The notes under the pieces: generated by a model | Database searches by the model: none | Told to the model about the DNA's origin: nothing | Seen by the model: only the letters and a program-made list of their open reading frames with translations | In this document: in pieces, positions 40,527 through 48,015 of the stretch | Position numbering within the stretch: position 1 is the stretch's first letter | Layout: each line of letters starts with the position of its first letter | Source of the DNA: Sphingobium nicotianae | Lineage (GTDB): Bacteria; Pseudomonadota; Alphaproteobacteria; Sphingomonadales; Sphingomonadaceae | Direction: 5' to 3' | Length of the DNA stretch: 64,000 bases | Assembly: GCF_018603885.1 (NCBI RefSeq) | Contig: NZ_JAHGAW010000006.1 | Span: 62,001 to 126,000, forward strand | Translations under genes and position numbers: made by a program

Positions 40527-42665
40527 ATGGCCTTGCAGTATGATGCGGCGACGATCGATGCGCCCGAGCGCGCCGAGAGGCACATGGGCGCCGCGCTCTC
40601 GCGCCTGCTGCGGCCGCGCTCCATCGCCATTGCCGGCGCCTCCCCGGATGCCAAGACGATGGGCGGATCGGTGCTCGCCAATGTCGAGCGGTTTGCCTTC
40701 GGCGGCGACGTCCACCTGATCAGCCCGACGCGCGACGAGATCAACGGGCGGCCCTGCATCAAGTCGGCCGAGGAGCTGCCGATGGGAGTCGATGCCGCTG
40801 TGCTCAACGTGCCGCGCGCCGCGATCCTGCCGATGGTCGAGGCCTGTGCGCGCCGGGATGTCGGCGGTCTGGTCGTCTTTGCTTCCGGCTTTGCGGAGGC
40901 TGGCGAGGAGGGGCGGCGCGAGCAGGAGCGCGCCGCGGCGATCTGCCGGGAGGCAGGCATGGCTTTGCTCGGCCCCAACTGCTTGGGCTATGCCAATTAT
41001 CGTGCCAATGTTGCGCTGACCTTCGAGCCGGTGCAGCCCATGCCCCCCGGCAAAAGGCGCGGCGTCGCGGTGATCGCGCAGAGCGGTGCGACGGCGTCCA
41101 ATATCCGCGCGGCCATGCAGGGGCGCGGCATTTCGGTCTCGCTGTCCGTCGCGACCGGCAACGAGGCGGTGATCGACGGCAGCGACCTCATCGATTTCAT
41201 CGTCAGCGACGGATCAGCCGGCGCGATCGCCCTCTATGCCGAGCAGATCGGCGATCCGCAGCGCTTCCTCGCCGCCGCGCGAAAGGCGCGGGCGGCGGGC
41301 ATCCCGATCGTCATGCTCCATCCCGGCCGCAGTCAGCGCGGCATGGCGGCGGCGGCATCGCACACCGGCGCGATGGCGGGCGACTATGCGCTGATGCGCA
41401 GCGCCGTCGAGAATGAGGCAGTGGTGGCGGTCGACACGATGGATGAGCTGTTCGACACGCTCGCCATCCTGCATCGCTATCCGGAGCCGGTGCCGGGCGA
41501 TCTGGCCATCGTCACCAATAGTGGCGCGATCCGGGGCATGTGCTTCGATTTTGCCGAGGATATCGGCCTGCCGCTGGCGCAGGTGAGCGACGCCACGCTC
41601 GCCCGGCTGGCCGAGAAGCTGCCGGGGCTGGAGATCGACAATCCGCTCGATGTCGGCACGACCGGCTTCGTCAGCGGCGCCGTCTATGGCGAGACCAGCG
41701 AGATCATGCTGGATGACCCCGCGGTGAGCGGCGTGCTGCTGCCGATGGCGAGCGGGGCACCGCCGCAGCAGCGCTCCAAGTCGGACGCGGTCATCCCCGT
41801 CGCGCTGGCATCCGGCAAGCCGGTGGTGATGGCGCTGACCGGTGACGAAGCGCCCCTCGATCCGGACTTCCTCAGCGCGATGCGCGACAGCGAGACACCG
41901 CTGTTCCGCTCGCCCGAGCGGGCGATGCGCGCCTTCGCGGCGGTCAATCGCTATGCATCGGCGCTGCGTCATGTCGAGGACCGCACGGCGCCGGCGAGCG
42001 GCCTGACCGGCTGGGCCGAGGCGGGCGTGAAGCCGGAATATGCCGGCAAGGATTTCCTGCGCCGGATCGGCGTGCGCGTGCCCGAGGGCGGGCTGGCCGG
42101 GACGGTCGAGGAGGCGCTGGCGATCGCGAGGCGGATCGGCTTCCCGCTGGTGCTCAAGGCGCAGGCGGCGGCGCTGTCGCACAAGAGCGATGTGGGCGGC
42201 GTGATCCTCAACCTGCGCGACGAGGCGGACCTGCGCGCCGGCTGGGACCGGCTGATGGCCAATATCGGCGGTGCGAAACTGGACGGCGTGCTGGTCGAGC
42301 AGATGTCCGCGCCGGGCCTCGAGATGATCGTGGGCGCGCGGCATCATCCGCACTGGGGCGCCTCGGTGCTGGTCGGCCTGGGCGGCGTCTGGATCGAGGC
42401 GCTGGACGCGGCGGAACTGCTGCCGGCCGACATCTCCCATGCCCGCGCCGTCGAGCGCATCCGGGGGCTGCGCGGCGCCAAGCTGCTCGGCGCCTTTCGC
42501 GGCCAGCCGGCGCGTGACGTGGACGCCGTCGCCGATGTGGTGGTCAAGGTCGGCGCGGCGATGCGCGCGGGCATCGGCATCGAGGAAATCGATATCAATC
42601 CGCTCATGGTGCTGGCGGAAGGGCAGGGGGCGGTCGCGCTCGATGCCCTGATCGTCACGCGCTGA
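40527..42665 (+). CDS. ADP-forming acyl-CoA synthetase (acetate-CoA ligase family, FerA-like)
   Basis: Fused two-domain enzyme of 712 residues that makes an acyl-CoA from acid, ATP and CoA with release of ADP. The N-terminal CoA-binding domain has RPRSIAIAGASPDAKTMGGSVL; the succinyl-CoA-ligase-like part carries the probable phospho-His279 in AAASHTGAMAGDYALM. The C-terminal ATP-grasp domain shows FPLVLKAQAAALSHKSDVGGVILNL and ends with EEIDINPLMVL. Sphingomonad feruloyl-CoA synthetase FerA belongs to this family, and the next gene encodes a FerB/Ech-like enzyme, as in fer clusters. The ATG at 40527 follows GGGAGTGGAGG. The acid is probably an aryl-substituted chain rather than acetate. Confidence 0.88.
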   Translation: MALQYDAATIDAPERAERHMGAALSRLLRPRSIAIAGASPDAKTMGGSVLANVERFAFGGDVHLISPTRDEINGRPCIKSAEELPMGVDAAVLNVPRAAILPMVEACARRDVGGLVVFASGFAEAGEEGRREQERAAAICREAGMALLGPNCLGYANYRANVALTFEPVQPMPPGKRRGVAVIAQSGATASNIRAAMQGRGISVSLSVATGNEAVIDGSDLIDFIVSDGSAGAIALYAEQIGDPQRFLAAARKARAAGIPIVMLHPGRSQRGMAAAASHTGAMAGDYALMRSAVENEAVVAVDTMDELFDTLAILHRYPEPVPGDLAIVTNSGAIRGMCFDFAEDIGLPLAQVSDATLARLAEKLPGLEIDNPLDVGTTGFVSGAVYGETSEIMLDDPAVSGVLLPMASGAPPQQRSKSDAVIPVALASGKPVVMALTGDEAPLDPDFLSAMRDSETPLFRSPERAMRAFAAVNRYASALRHVEDRTAPASGLTGWAEAGVKPEYAGKDFLRRIGVRVPEGGLAGTVEEALAIARRIGFPLVLKAQAAALSHKSDVGGVILNLRDEADLRAGWDRLMANIGGAKLDGVLVEQMSAPGLEMIVGARHHPHWGASVLVGLGGVWIEALDAAELLPADISHARAVERIRGLRGAKLLGAFRGQPARDVDAVADVVVKVGAAMRAGIGIEEIDINPLMVLAEGQGAVALDALIVTR

Positions 42666-42694
42666 GCAACGACAGGAACAGGACGAGGACAATC

Positions 42695-43546
42695 ATGACC
42701 GATAAAGCGATACCCGGCGGCGACACCGTGAAAGTCGAGTTCGAGGATGGCATTGCCTGGGTGCATCTCAACCGGCCCGAGAAGCGCAACGCGATGAGCG
42801 TCGGCCTCGCGCGGGAGATGAACGCGGTGTTCGATGCGCTGGAGGTGGATGATCGCGCCGGATGCATCGTCTTGACCGGCAGCGGCGAAGCCTTCTCGTC
42901 CGGCATGGACCTCAAGGATTTCTTCCGCGCGACCGACGGCATCTCCGACGTCGAGCGCCACCGCGCCTACCGCGAGACGCGCGCCTGGCAATGGCGCACG
43001 CTCATGTATTACGCCAAGCCGACCATCGCGATGGTCAACGGCTGGTGCTTCGGCGGAGCGTTCACGCCGCTCATCTGCTGCGATCTGGCGATCGCCGACG
43101 AGGATGCGGTGTTCGGCCTCTCCGAGATCAACTGGGGCATCATCCCTGGTGGCGTCGTCTCCAAGGCGATCTCGACGCTGATGGGCGACCGCGAGGCGCT
43201 CTATTATGTGATGACCGGCGAGAAGTTCGACGGGCGGCGGGCCAAGGAGCTCGGCCTCGTCAACGAGGCGGTGCCGAAGGACCGGCTCAAGGCGCGCACC
43301 CGCGAGCTGGCGAAGATCCTGATCGACAAGAACCCGACCGTGTTGCGTCAGGCGCGGATGGCGTACAAATATGCGCGCGAGATGAACTGGGAGCAGGCGG
43401 CCGAATATCTGACCGCCAAGGGTGACCAGACCACCTTCGTCGACCGGGAAAAGGGACGCGAGCAGGGGCTGACCCAGTTTCTGGACGAAAAGACCTTCAA
43501 ACCCGGGCACGGCCACTACAAGCGGGAAGAGGAGCAGGATGGATGA
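42695..43546 (+). CDS. hydroxycinnamoyl-CoA hydratase/lyase-like crotonase
   Basis: Crotonase-fold enzyme of 283 residues. It aligns along its full length with p-hydroxycinnamoyl-CoA hydratase-lyase (Ech/FerB): NRPEKRNAMS, TGSGEAFSSGMDLKDFF, YAKPTIAMVNGWCFGGAF, FGLSEINWGI and a C-terminal FLDEKTFKPGHGHYKR. The key Glu of that enzyme is kept (Glu144). However, residues matching Tyr75, Ser123 and Tyr239 of the Pseudomonas enzyme are Phe76, Thr124 and Thr240 here (alignment from memory). The tyrosines contact the 4-hydroxyl of feruloyl-CoA, so the substrate probably lacks a free para-OH. It lies 29 bases after the CoA synthetase gene and overlaps the next CMD gene (ATGA). Confidence 0.87.
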   Translation: MTDKAIPGGDTVKVEFEDGIAWVHLNRPEKRNAMSVGLAREMNAVFDALEVDDRAGCIVLTGSGEAFSSGMDLKDFFRATDGISDVERHRAYRETRAWQWRTLMYYAKPTIAMVNGWCFGGAFTPLICCDLAIADEDAVFGLSEINWGIIPGGVVSKAISTLMGDREALYYVMTGEKFDGRRAKELGLVNEAVPKDRLKARTRELAKILIDKNPTVLRQARMAYKYAREMNWEQAAEYLTAKGDQTTFVDREKGREQGLTQFLDEKTFKPGHGHYKREEEQDG

Positions 43547-43878
43547 GAAGGCCGAGCGCCGCCAAGGGCGATGAGCTGAAAGCCGTCGCGCCCGATTTCG
43601 TCGAGCTGACCGACCGGGTGCTCTACAGCGAGGTGTGGGAGCGGCCGGGCCTCGCGCCGCGCGACCGATCGATGCTGACCATTGCGGCGCTGATGGCCTC
43701 CGGGCGCCTCGGGCAACTGGAGAACCATATCCGCTTCGGGCTGGAGAACGGCATCACGATGAAGGAGATGGAGGAAATCATGATCCATCTCGCTTTCTAT
43801 GCCGGCTGGCCGTCCGCCGTGGCAGCGACGCGGACGTTCCATGACGTGGTGAAGGCGCGCGAAGCGGCGGGGAGCTAG
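43543..43878 (+). CDS. CMD-family protein
   Basis: A 111-residue protein closely similar to the CMD at 33084-33422: RRPSAAKGDELKAVAP, YSEVWERPGLAPRDRSMLTIAALMASGR, NHIRFGLENGITMKEMEEIMIHLAFYAGWP. The His positions equivalent to PcaC are His62 and His82; no CxxC. The ATG is inside the stop of the hydratase/lyase gene (ATGA), so it is the third gene of the synthetase operon. Its link to CoA-dependent side-chain cleavage is unexplained; it may act on a later ring-cleavage lactone, or the annotation by homology may hide another reaction. Confidence 0.86.
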   Translation: MRRPSAAKGDELKAVAPDFVELTDRVLYSEVWERPGLAPRDRSMLTIAALMASGRLGQLENHIRFGLENGITMKEMEEIMIHLAFYAGWPSAVAATRTFHDVVKAREAAGS

Positions 43879-43904
43879 CTCTACCTGATCCACTTGGGGG
43901 TCTT

Positions 43905-43977
43905 CCGTTCGTGTCGAGCGAAGTCGAGACACGAGAGAGCCGCCCTTGCGTGTCTCGACTTCGCTCGACACGAACGG
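43905..43977. repeat. palindromic intergenic repeat, family E (copy 1)
   Basis: Perfect 29-base inverted ends (43905-43933 and 43949-43977); the left begins CCGTTCGTGTCGAGCGAAGT. It lies between convergent genes and could form a long hairpin in RNA. An interrupted copy is at 61887-62012. Confidence 0.9.
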
Positions 43978-43985
43978 GGTAGGTG

Positions 43986-45071
43986 TCAGCCCGCCCAACC
44001 GCCGCCAGCCGCCACCACCGCCCGCTGATGATCGGTGTCGCCGAACAGCATCCCCAGCACCGTCAGCCGCTGGAAATAGCGCCCGGCGGGATAGTCGCTG
44101 GCGAGGCCCATGCCGCCATGGAGCTGGATCGCCTGCTGCCCCACGAACCGCGCCGAGCGATTGACCAGCGCCTTGGCGGCCGCGACGGCGACGCTGCGCC
44201 GGGCTTCCGGCGCCTCCATCATCGAGGCTGCGTAGATCATGATCGAGCGGGCACGCTCGATGGCGATCAGCATGTCGGCGGCGCGGTGCTGGAGGGCCTG
44301 GAACGATCCGATGACGGCGCCGAACTGCTGGCGGACATTGAGATAATCGACGGTGATGGCGAGCAACTGCTCCATCGCGCCGACCATCTCCGCACAGGCG
44401 CCGAGAATGGCGCCGTCGACAGCCTCGGCGAGGATCGCGCGGTTGCGCGCGGGATCGCCGATCGCGGCCTCGGGCGGCAGAGTGACGGCGTCCAGCGTCA
44501 CGTCCGTCGCGTGGCGGCCGTCCGGCGTCGGCTGGATGGCGAGCAGGACATTGGACGTGCCCGGCGGAATCAGGAACAGGCCCAGCCCCCGCGGCGTCGC
44601 GGCGGGGCAGAGCAGGACGGTTTCGCCGTCATGATCCAGCACCGCGACTTTCGCGCCGCTGATCGTCCAGCCCTCGGCGGTCGGTTCGGCGCGGGTCGCG
44701 GGCGCATCCCAGCGATAGCGCTGGCCCGGCTCGAACAGCGCCAGGGCATGGCGCGCGCCCACCGCGAGCAGGCCGGTCAGGGCTTCGTCTGCGCCGGCGA
44801 GCGCCAGCGTCCGCCCGGCAAGCAGCACCGATTGCAGATAGGGCGCCTGCGACAGGTGTCGACCCATCGCTTCCATGACGATCATGACTTCCTCGGGGCC
44901 GCCATCGAAGCCGCCTTGCGCCTCGGTGAAGGGCAGGCCGATCAGGCCCTGATCGAGGCAGTCGCGCCATTCGGCCGCGGGGTCGCGAACGGTCTGTGTG
45001 GCGTGGCTCGCCAACAGACGCCCCGCCATGTCCGCAAGCAGGATCTGCTCTTCGCTCGGATCGAAATTCAC
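43986..45071 (-). CDS. acyl-CoA dehydrogenase, smaller/second subunit
   Basis: A 361-residue flavoprotein-family polypeptide: N-terminal helical domain (FDPSEEQILLADMAGRLLASHA), middle strands, and a C-terminal domain with VRQQFGAVIGSFQALQHRAADM and QLHGGMGLASDYPAGRYFQRL. The position of the canonical catalytic Glu (YEGT in medium-chain enzymes) reads LFGDTDHQR, so the base is absent. The GTG start overlaps the TGA of the preceding acyl-CoA dehydrogenase gene (GTGA). Unequal overlapping pairs of this sort form heterotetramers in which only one subunit is catalytic, as known for steroid side-chain FadE pairs. It should desaturate an aryl- or cycloalkyl-propanoyl-type CoA ester. Confidence 0.85.
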   Translation of the reverse strand: MNFDPSEEQILLADMAGRLLASHATQTVRDPAAEWRDCLDQGLIGLPFTEAQGGFDGGPEEVMIVMEAMGRHLSQAPYLQSVLLAGRTLALAGADEALTGLLAVGARHALALFEPGQRYRWDAPATRAEPTAEGWTISGAKVAVLDHDGETVLLCPAATPRGLGLFLIPPGTSNVLLAIQPTPDGRHATDVTLDAVTLPPEAAIGDPARNRAILAEAVDGAILGACAEMVGAMEQLLAITVDYLNVRQQFGAVIGSFQALQHRAADMLIAIERARSIMIYAASMMEAPEARRSVAVAAAKALVNRSARFVGQQAIQLHGGMGLASDYPAGRYFQRLTVLGMLFGDTDHQRAVVAAGGGWAG

Positions 45072-46270
45072 GACGGCCGCCCCAGCCGCAGCACCGAGCC
45101 GGCGAGAATGTTGCGCTGGATCTCGTTGGAGCCGCCGAAGATCGAATATTTGCGGGAGCTGAAATAGGCGGAAACGATGCCCGAGCGCGCATCGAGGCCG
45201 TCGAAAAGCGCGTCCTCGCTTGCCTCGGGAAACCCCGCGGTCAGGGCGCCGGGACCGAGCGTGTCGATCAGCAGCTCGGCGGCGCGCTGGAGAAGTTCGC
45301 CGCCTTCGGTCTTCAGGATCGAGGTCTTTGGATCGATGCCCTGCACCGGCGCGGAGGCGACGACGCGCATCTGGGTGATCTCCAGCGCCTTCAGCTCGAT
45401 CTCGGCCCAGGTCAGCCGCCGGCGGAAGGCGGGATCGTCGATCAGCTGGGCGCCATGTTCGCCCGATGCCTGTTCCGCCAGCGCCCGCACGCGGTCGAGC
45501 CGCCGCCGCGTGAAGCCGACATTGCCCATCGAGGTGCGCTCCTGGCCGAGTAGGTAGCGCGCATAATCCCAGCCCTTGCCTTCCTCGCCGACGAGATTGT
45601 CGGCGGACACCAGGACATTGTCGAAATGCACTTCGTTGAGATGGTGGAAGCCGTCGATCGAGCGGATCGGGCGCACCTCGATGCCGGGCGTCGCGAGGTC
45701 GATCAGCAGGAAGCTGATGCCCTGCTGCTTGCGCGCTTCCTGTGAGGTGCGCACGAGGCAGAAGATCCAGTCGGCCTCGTGCGCATAGGTGGTCCAGATC
45801 TTCTGGCCGTTGACGCGATACGCATCGCCTTCGCGCACGGCCGAGGTCTTGAGCGAGGCGAGGTCGGAGCCGGCATTGGGCTCGGAAAAGCCCTGGCAGA
45901 ACCACAGGTCGAGATTGGCGATGGCGGGGAGGAAGCGCCGCTTCTGCGCCTCCGATCCGAAGGCGGCGATGACCGGACCGACCAGCGCGACATTGAAGGC
46001 CAGCGGTTTGGGGACGGCGTTGCGGTCGATCTCCTCGGCGAGGATCGCGCGCTTGACCGCCGACCAGTCGCGGCCGCCCCATTCGAGCGGCCAGTGCGGC
46101 ACGGCATAGCCGGCGCGGTTGAGGATCCGCTGCGCCTCCACCGTCCAGGCGCGTGGCAAGGGCTGTTCCTGATAGACGGCGGTGCGGATGCGCTCGGGGA
46201 CATTGGCGAGGAGATAATTGCGCACCTCGGCCCGAAAAGCCTGCTCGTCCTGCGTGAATTGCAGCTCCAT
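45068..46270 (-). CDS. acyl-CoA dehydrogenase, catalytic subunit of a pair
   Basis: A 400-residue acyl-CoA dehydrogenase. FAD and substrate motifs are FCQGFSEPNAGSDLASLKTSA, RVNGQKIWTTYAHEADW and the C-terminal KYSIFGGSNEIQRNILA. The usual YEGT Glu is replaced (FGGS), but Glu244 in LLGQERTSMGNV is at the place of the alternative base used by long-chain and isovaleryl enzymes. This makes it the likely catalytic partner of the downstream subunit. The best start is ATG 46270, whose first base is the last base of the GMC gene's stop codon; a TTG at 46273 is in frame. It forms an operon GMC-ACAD-ACAD. Confidence 0.87.
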   Translation of the reverse strand: MELQFTQDEQAFRAEVRNYLLANVPERIRTAVYQEQPLPRAWTVEAQRILNRAGYAVPHWPLEWGGRDWSAVKRAILAEEIDRNAVPKPLAFNVALVGPVIAAFGSEAQKRRFLPAIANLDLWFCQGFSEPNAGSDLASLKTSAVREGDAYRVNGQKIWTTYAHEADWIFCLVRTSQEARKQQGISFLLIDLATPGIEVRPIRSIDGFHHLNEVHFDNVLVSADNLVGEEGKGWDYARYLLGQERTSMGNVGFTRRRLDRVRALAEQASGEHGAQLIDDPAFRRRLTWAEIELKALEITQMRVVASAPVQGIDPKTSILKTEGGELLQRAAELLIDTLGPGALTAGFPEASEDALFDGLDARSGIVSAYFSSRKYSIFGGSNEIQRNILAGSVLRLGRPS

Positions 46271-47889
46271 CAATCGGCCGGTGCCAGCGGGGTTCGTCCC
46301 CGGATCAGGTCGGAGGCGCGTTCGGCGACCATGATCACCGCCGCATTGATGTTGGCGCCCGGCACGGTCGGGAAGACCGAGGCATCGACCACGCGCAGGC
46401 CCTCGATGCCCTTCACGCGCAGCTCGCTGTCGACCACCGCGGCCGGATCCTCGCCCATCCGGCAGGTGCCGCAGGGATGCTGGGTGATCTTGAGATTGTC
46501 GCGGATGAACTGGTCGAGCGAGGCATCATCCTGTGCTGCCGCACCTGGCGCGCGCTCGCCGCTGACCATGTCGGCGAGCGGGGCCGACGCGAAGATGCGC
46601 CGCACCGCTGCGACCCCGCCGCGCAACTCGGCGAAGTCGTTGGGCGTCGAGAGGAGGTTAAGGTCGATGCGCGGCCGCTCGGCCGGATCGGCGGAGCGCA
46701 GCTCGACCGTGCCGCGGCTCTCCGGATGCAGCTGCATGACCATCACCGAGAGGACGTGGCTCTGCTGCGCGCCGAACGGATACCAGAGCTTGGCGTCGAG
46801 CCGGACCGGCAGGAAGACGAGCTGGATGTCCGGCTGGGACAGCTCGGGCCGGGTCTTGAGCATCAGGATGCCGCTGGTGATCTGCGTGGCGAACGGTCCC
46901 TTGCCGGTCGCCCACCAGCGCAGCACCGATCGCACCGCGCGATCGAAGCGCAGGGCGGAGAGAAACGTCGTTTCCTCCCGCGCGTTGAAGCTCATGTAGA
47001 GCACCGGATGCTCGGAGAGATTGCGCCCGACCTGCGGGGCATCGACGAGCGCCGCGATGCCATGCTCGGCGAGGTGGTCGCGCGGGCCGATGCCCGAGAG
47101 CATCAGCAATTGCGGTGATCCATAGGCGCCGGCGGAGAGGATCACTTCCTTACGGGCGCGGACCTGATGGAGCGCGCCGTTCCGGCGATATTCGACCCCG
47201 ACCGCGCGGCCATTCTCGATGAGGATTCGGGTGGTCTGCGCCTGCGATTCCACGCGCAGGTTGCGGCGCGTGCGGGCGGGTTTGAGATAGGCTTGCGCGG
47301 TGCTGGCGCGGCGGCCCCGGCGATCGACCGTCACCTCGCAGCGCGAAAAGCCCTCCTGCTGCGCGCCGCTCAGATCCTCGCTCGCTTCGAAACCGGCGGC
47401 GAGCACGGAGGCGCCGATGGGCGCGCCGAGCAGATGATCGTTCTCGACCGGCGTGACGGCGAGGGGGCCATCGCCGCCATGATAAGGCCCGGCGCCGTGC
47501 CAGCTCGTTTCCATCTTGCGAAAGTAGGGGAGCACATCGGCATAGCTCCAGCCCGTCGCGCCCATCTGCCGCCAGCCGTCATAATCGCCGGAATGGCCGC
47601 GCATATAGATCATGCCGTTGACCGAGGAGCAGCCGCCGAGCAACTTGCCGCGCGGCAGGGGCTGGGTGCGGCCGCCGGTCTTGGGATCAGGCTCGCTCTC
47701 ATAGCCCCAGTCGATGGCCGGATCACCCGCCGCCATCATGAAGCCGAGCGGCATTTTGAGCAGCCATTTCTCGTCCGACCCGCCGGCCTCGAGGAGCAGC
47801 ACCGCGTTGGCGCCATCCTCGCTCAACCGGTTGGCGAGGACGCACCCGGCCGACCCGGCGCCGACGACGATATAATCCTGTTCCTGCAT
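46270..47889 (-). CDS. GMC-family alcohol dehydrogenase/oxidase
   Basis: FAD-dependent oxidoreductase of about 539 residues. The dinucleotide fold is at the N-terminus (YIVVGAGSAGCVLANRLSE), with GMC signature regions LPRGKLLGGCSSVNGMIYMRGH and GAYGSPQLLMLSGIGP. The active-site His is in ITQHPCGTCRMG and the second active-site residue Asn in PGANINAAVIMVAERA. The closest groups are choline dehydrogenase and alkyl/aryl alcohol dehydrogenases. It would oxidise a primary alcohol to the aldehyde for the divergent aldehyde dehydrogenase. Starts at 47898 and 47889 are both plausible; 47889 gives a typical family N-terminus. It is first in an operon with two acyl-CoA dehydrogenase genes. Confidence 0.87.
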   Translation of the reverse strand: MQEQDYIVVGAGSAGCVLANRLSEDGANAVLLLEAGGSDEKWLLKMPLGFMMAAGDPAIDWGYESEPDPKTGGRTQPLPRGKLLGGCSSVNGMIYMRGHSGDYDGWRQMGATGWSYADVLPYFRKMETSWHGAGPYHGGDGPLAVTPVENDHLLGAPIGASVLAAGFEASEDLSGAQQEGFSRCEVTVDRRGRRASTAQAYLKPARTRRNLRVESQAQTTRILIENGRAVGVEYRRNGALHQVRARKEVILSAGAYGSPQLLMLSGIGPRDHLAEHGIAALVDAPQVGRNLSEHPVLYMSFNAREETTFLSALRFDRAVRSVLRWWATGKGPFATQITSGILMLKTRPELSQPDIQLVFLPVRLDAKLWYPFGAQQSHVLSVMVMQLHPESRGTVELRSADPAERPRIDLNLLSTPNDFAELRGGVAAVRRIFASAPLADMVSGERAPGAAAQDDASLDQFIRDNLKITQHPCGTCRMGEDPAAVVDSELRVKGIEGLRVVDASVFPTVPGANINAAVIMVAERASDLIRGRTPLAPAD

Positions 47890-48015
47890 GCCCTGCATCC
47901 GCTCCCGTGCCGGCGTTGTGTCATGGCAAATAGCGTTCGACAAGGCCTAACGCGGTCGTTTAATGGAGCCTCACCGGCACAAAGCCGCCTTTTGACCCAG
48001 CCGAGGAGGAACGGA

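Noticed and set aside
42695..43546. Assigning gene symbol ferB/ech and feruloyl-CoA as substrate
   Set aside because: Overall similarity is strong, but the residues that recognise the phenolic hydroxyl appear replaced, so the specific function is not safe.
43905..43977. CRISPR array or transposon ends at the repeat elements
   Set aside because: Each locus has a single inverted repeat, not multiple spaced direct repeats, and no cas or transposase gene is present.
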